From CAVUAF01 sp963739375 (GTDB lineage: Bacteria; Acidobacteriota; Terriglobia; Terriglobales; Acidobacteriaceae): 64,000 nt of DNA. A program made the position numbers and the translations under genes. Location: positions 310,001 through 374,000 of the forward strand of contig CAVUAF010000015.1 of NCBI GenBank assembly GCA_963739375.1. Direction: 5' to 3'. Positions 62,213-64,000 of the stretch are shown here, one piece after another; within the stretch, counting starts at the first letter, position 1, and each line of letters opens with the position of its first letter. Below the pieces are notes generated by a model, which ran no database searches, was not told the origin of the DNA, and saw only the letters and a program-made list of their open reading frames with translations.

Positions 62213-63046
62213 CTAGGGTTTCACCAACTCGACGCGGCGGTTGCGCGCACGGCCATCGGCGGTGGTGTTGTCGGCGATGGGCTGGGTGTCTCCCAAGCCG
62301 GCGGCGGTCAGGCGCGCGGGCGCCACGCCACTCTTGACGAGCCAGGCGACCACGGCGTCGGCGCGCTGCCGCGAAAGCGCCTGGTTGCCCGCCTTGGTCC
62401 CGGTCGAATCGGTGTGGCCCTCGATCTTCAGCTTCCAGTCCGGCTGCTTCTTGAGCAGGGCGAGGACCTGGCCCAACACTTTTTCCGCCTCTGGTTTGAG
62501 CGTGGCCTTCCCGGTGTCGAACTCGATGCCGTAGACGGCGACGTGTCCGGACTTGGTGATTTCGGCGGCCCAGGCGTCGGCATCGGCCGTCATCTCCTGC
62601 GCCATCTCCTCGGTGAGGACGGCGATGAACTTGTAGCTGCTCTCGCCGGTCATCTCGGCAGCCTCGATGGCGAGCCATTGCGCGGCCTTGTGCGCGGTCA
62701 CGTAATGCACGGGAACATCGTAGCCGGTGAAGTCGATGGTGTAGCCGGCCGCCCGCAACGCCTGCTCTGCATTGCGGCGGACCTGCAACCCCGACTTGCC
62801 CGAGCAATAGTAGTTGATGGATTCGAGCTTGCCCTCGACATGCTTGGGAGCGTTGATATCCGCGGAGATGCGCAGGTCGGCGGCGTTGAATTCCGACGCG
62901 CTGCAGTCGGTGATGTAACACCCGGACAGGCGGGTCAGCAGGCGCGAGTCTTTGCAGCCTTCGCGGTCTTCATTCTGCGCTGCAAGGGTGGCGGGGAACG
63001 CGCAGCAAAGGACGATAGCGAGAATCAGGGCAGACTTTCGGGTCAT
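62213..63046 (-). CDS. OmpA family protein
   Basis: 277 aa. Signal peptide (ALILAIVLCCAFPATLAAQ), a central domain with two Cys pairs (CKDSRLLTRLSGCYITDC), and a C-terminal OmpA/peptidoglycan-binding domain: YGIEFDTGKATLKPEAEKVL, KIEGHTDSTGTKAGNQALS, and RARNRRVELVKP at the end. It would tie the outer membrane to peptidoglycan. ATG 63046 with CGGGAGACAACG upstream. Confidence 0.92.
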   Translation of the reverse strand: MTRKSALILAIVLCCAFPATLAAQNEDREGCKDSRLLTRLSGCYITDCSASEFNAADLRISADINAPKHVEGKLESINYYCSGKSGLQVRRNAEQALRAAGYTIDFTGYDVPVHYVTAHKAAQWLAIEAAEMTGESSYKFIAVLTEEMAQEMTADADAWAAEITKSGHVAVYGIEFDTGKATLKPEAEKVLGQVLALLKKQPDWKLKIEGHTDSTGTKAGNQALSRQRADAVVAWLVKSGVAPARLTAAGLGDTQPIADNTTADGRARNRRVELVKP

Positions 63047-63224
63047 GACGTTGTCTCCCGTCCGCGGGCGCGGACACGTGGAACATTCACGCACACCGGT
63101 AGCGCGCTCGGCGTGAGACACATCACGGGTACTTGTGACCCGACTGGAGTGCGGAAGATTGGTTGGCGCCGCCGTGACCTGCTCCCGGAGGGTGGGGAGC
63201 AGGCCACGACGGGGTGGCGGCGGG

Positions 63225-64000
63225 TTACTGCGTTTTCGCGGCCTTGGCGAAGTCGCCGGCCGAGAACACGAGCAGCTTCTTGGGATCAATGAACTGCTGC
63301 ATGGCCTTGTTGACCTGATCGGGCGTGAGGGCGCGCACCGCGGCTTCGTACTTCTCGTCCCAGCGGAAGTCGCGGCCATCGAAGAGGTGGCCGGCCAGAG
63401 CGCCGGCCAGCCGGCCGTCGTTGGTGCGGCCAACCGCCTGCGTCTGCAAGTACCCGGACTTGGCGCCGGCGACTTCTTCGGCGGTAAAGCCGTCAGCCAA
63501 CATCCGCGCCAGTTCTTCCTGGAAGGCCTTGGCGACCTTGGGCTGGTTCTGGGGCGCGCAAATCGCCTGCGCGCGGAAGGAACCCACCTTATCGAGCGAG
63601 TCGGCGCTGACACGGGAGCCGACGCCGTAGCTCAGGCCTTCCTTCTGGCGGATGCGGGTGGCCAGGCGGGAATTCAGGAAGCCGCCGCCCAGCATGTAGT
63701 TGCCCAGCACCAGCGCCGGGTAGGCGGGATCGTCATCCCGCAGTTCCAGGTTGGTGGCGGCCAGGAAGACGGCGTTCTCCTTGTCCGGCGTGTTGAAGGA
63801 GTCGGTCTTGCCGGTGACCGGCTTGTAGAGGCTGGGAATGCGCTTGTAGGTCGCCGGGCTCTTCCAGTTGCCAAACAGCTCCTTCACCAGCGGGGTGATT
63901 TCATTGGGATCGAAGTCGCCCACCACCGCCATCTCGGCCGCGCTGATGCCGTAGAAGTCGCGGTAAAACTTTTTGGCGTCGTCGAGGGTAGTGGCTTTGG
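63225..64000 (-). CDS. M16 family zinc peptidase, C-terminal part (N-terminus beyond right edge)
   Basis: At least 258 aa of the pitrilysin/insulinase C-terminal half: FYGISAAEMAVVGDFDPNEI, DDPAYPALVLGNYMLGGGFL and RIRQKEGLSYGVGSRVSADS are typical, the last being the R/Y substrate-binding motif of the inactive domain. The HxxEH zinc site would lie in the missing N-terminal part. Ends with AGDFAKAAKTQ and TAA at 63225. Likely an exported peptidase. Confidence 0.88.
   Translation of the reverse strand, partial: KATTLDDAKKFYRDFYGISAAEMAVVGDFDPNEITPLVKELFGNWKSPATYKRIPSLYKPVTGKTDSFNTPDKENAVFLAATNLELRDDDPAYPALVLGNYMLGGGFLNSRLATRIRQKEGLSYGVGSRVSADSLDKVGSFRAQAICAPQNQPKVAKAFQEELARMLADGFTAEEVAGAKSGYLQTQAVGRTNDGRLAGALAGHLFDGRDFRWDEKYEAAVRALTPDQVNKAMQQFIDPKKLLVFSAGDFAKAAKTQ

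Overview
This is a GC-rich (roughly two thirds G+C by eye) stretch of a Gram-negative bacterial chromosome. The gene content and intergenic style suggest the Acidobacteriota: a GWxTD-domain protein, M13 and M16 peptidases, DUF4097 and DUF3108 proteins, a PadR/membrane-protein pair, and dispersed intergenic words such as GGGAACTGAGAACTG and CCGAGCGCAGCGAGGAATC. The lineage is inference; no rRNA gene is present.

Layout. 0-6.2 kb (minus strand): lipid A/inner-core operon waaA-lpxK-hldE1-hldE2-waaC-like-ICMT-DUF3108, mostly with 4-bp stop/start overlaps. 6.2-14.7 kb: exported proteins, a polysaccharide deacetylase, a DUF2891 protein, purE, galU, a CPBP protease, an 820-bp unit bounded by 45-bp inverted repeats, and ispE. 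15-20 kb: tRNA-Gln (preceded by truncated copies of itself), prs, rplY, pth, rpsF, rpsR, rplI. 20-27 kb: an envelope-stress-like operon (ECF sigma factor, anti-sigma with HEAT-like repeats, DUF4097 protein, double-PDZ protein), then an M13 peptidase. 27-29 kb: a DNA methyltransferase-nuclease fusion bracketed by 91-bp inverted repeats. 29-35.5 kb: RidA, RelA/SpoT, purD, and a lower-GC three-gene cassette (zinc-ribbon/HTH, DUF488, unknown 271-aa protein). 35.8-45.5 kb: dinB, usp, mntH, mntR, aconitase, GWxTD protein, exported amidase. 45.5-51.1 kb: membrane protein plus winged-helix regulator, uppS, and several small membrane, secreted and zinc proteins. 51.2-58.7 kb: accessory region at tRNA-Sec, tRNA-Gly and tRNA-Cys, carrying a lower-GC restriction-modification locus (RHH protein, two amino-methyltransferases, a phospholipase-D-type nuclease). 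58.7-64 kb: PadR pair, exported proteins, an OmpA-family protein and an M16 peptidase running off the right edge.

Two themes stand out. First, a short structured repeat (about 100 or 144 bp) lies directly against truncated tRNA gene pieces at three tRNA loci (Gln, Sec, Cys). Second, three independent accessory cassettes carry DNA-modification, nuclease or unknown genes, each marked by repeats or lower GC. A caution: several conserved genes, including the normally essential uppS, are broken by single-base length changes in G/C-rich runs. These look like consensus errors, so breaks should not be read as true pseudogenes without read support.
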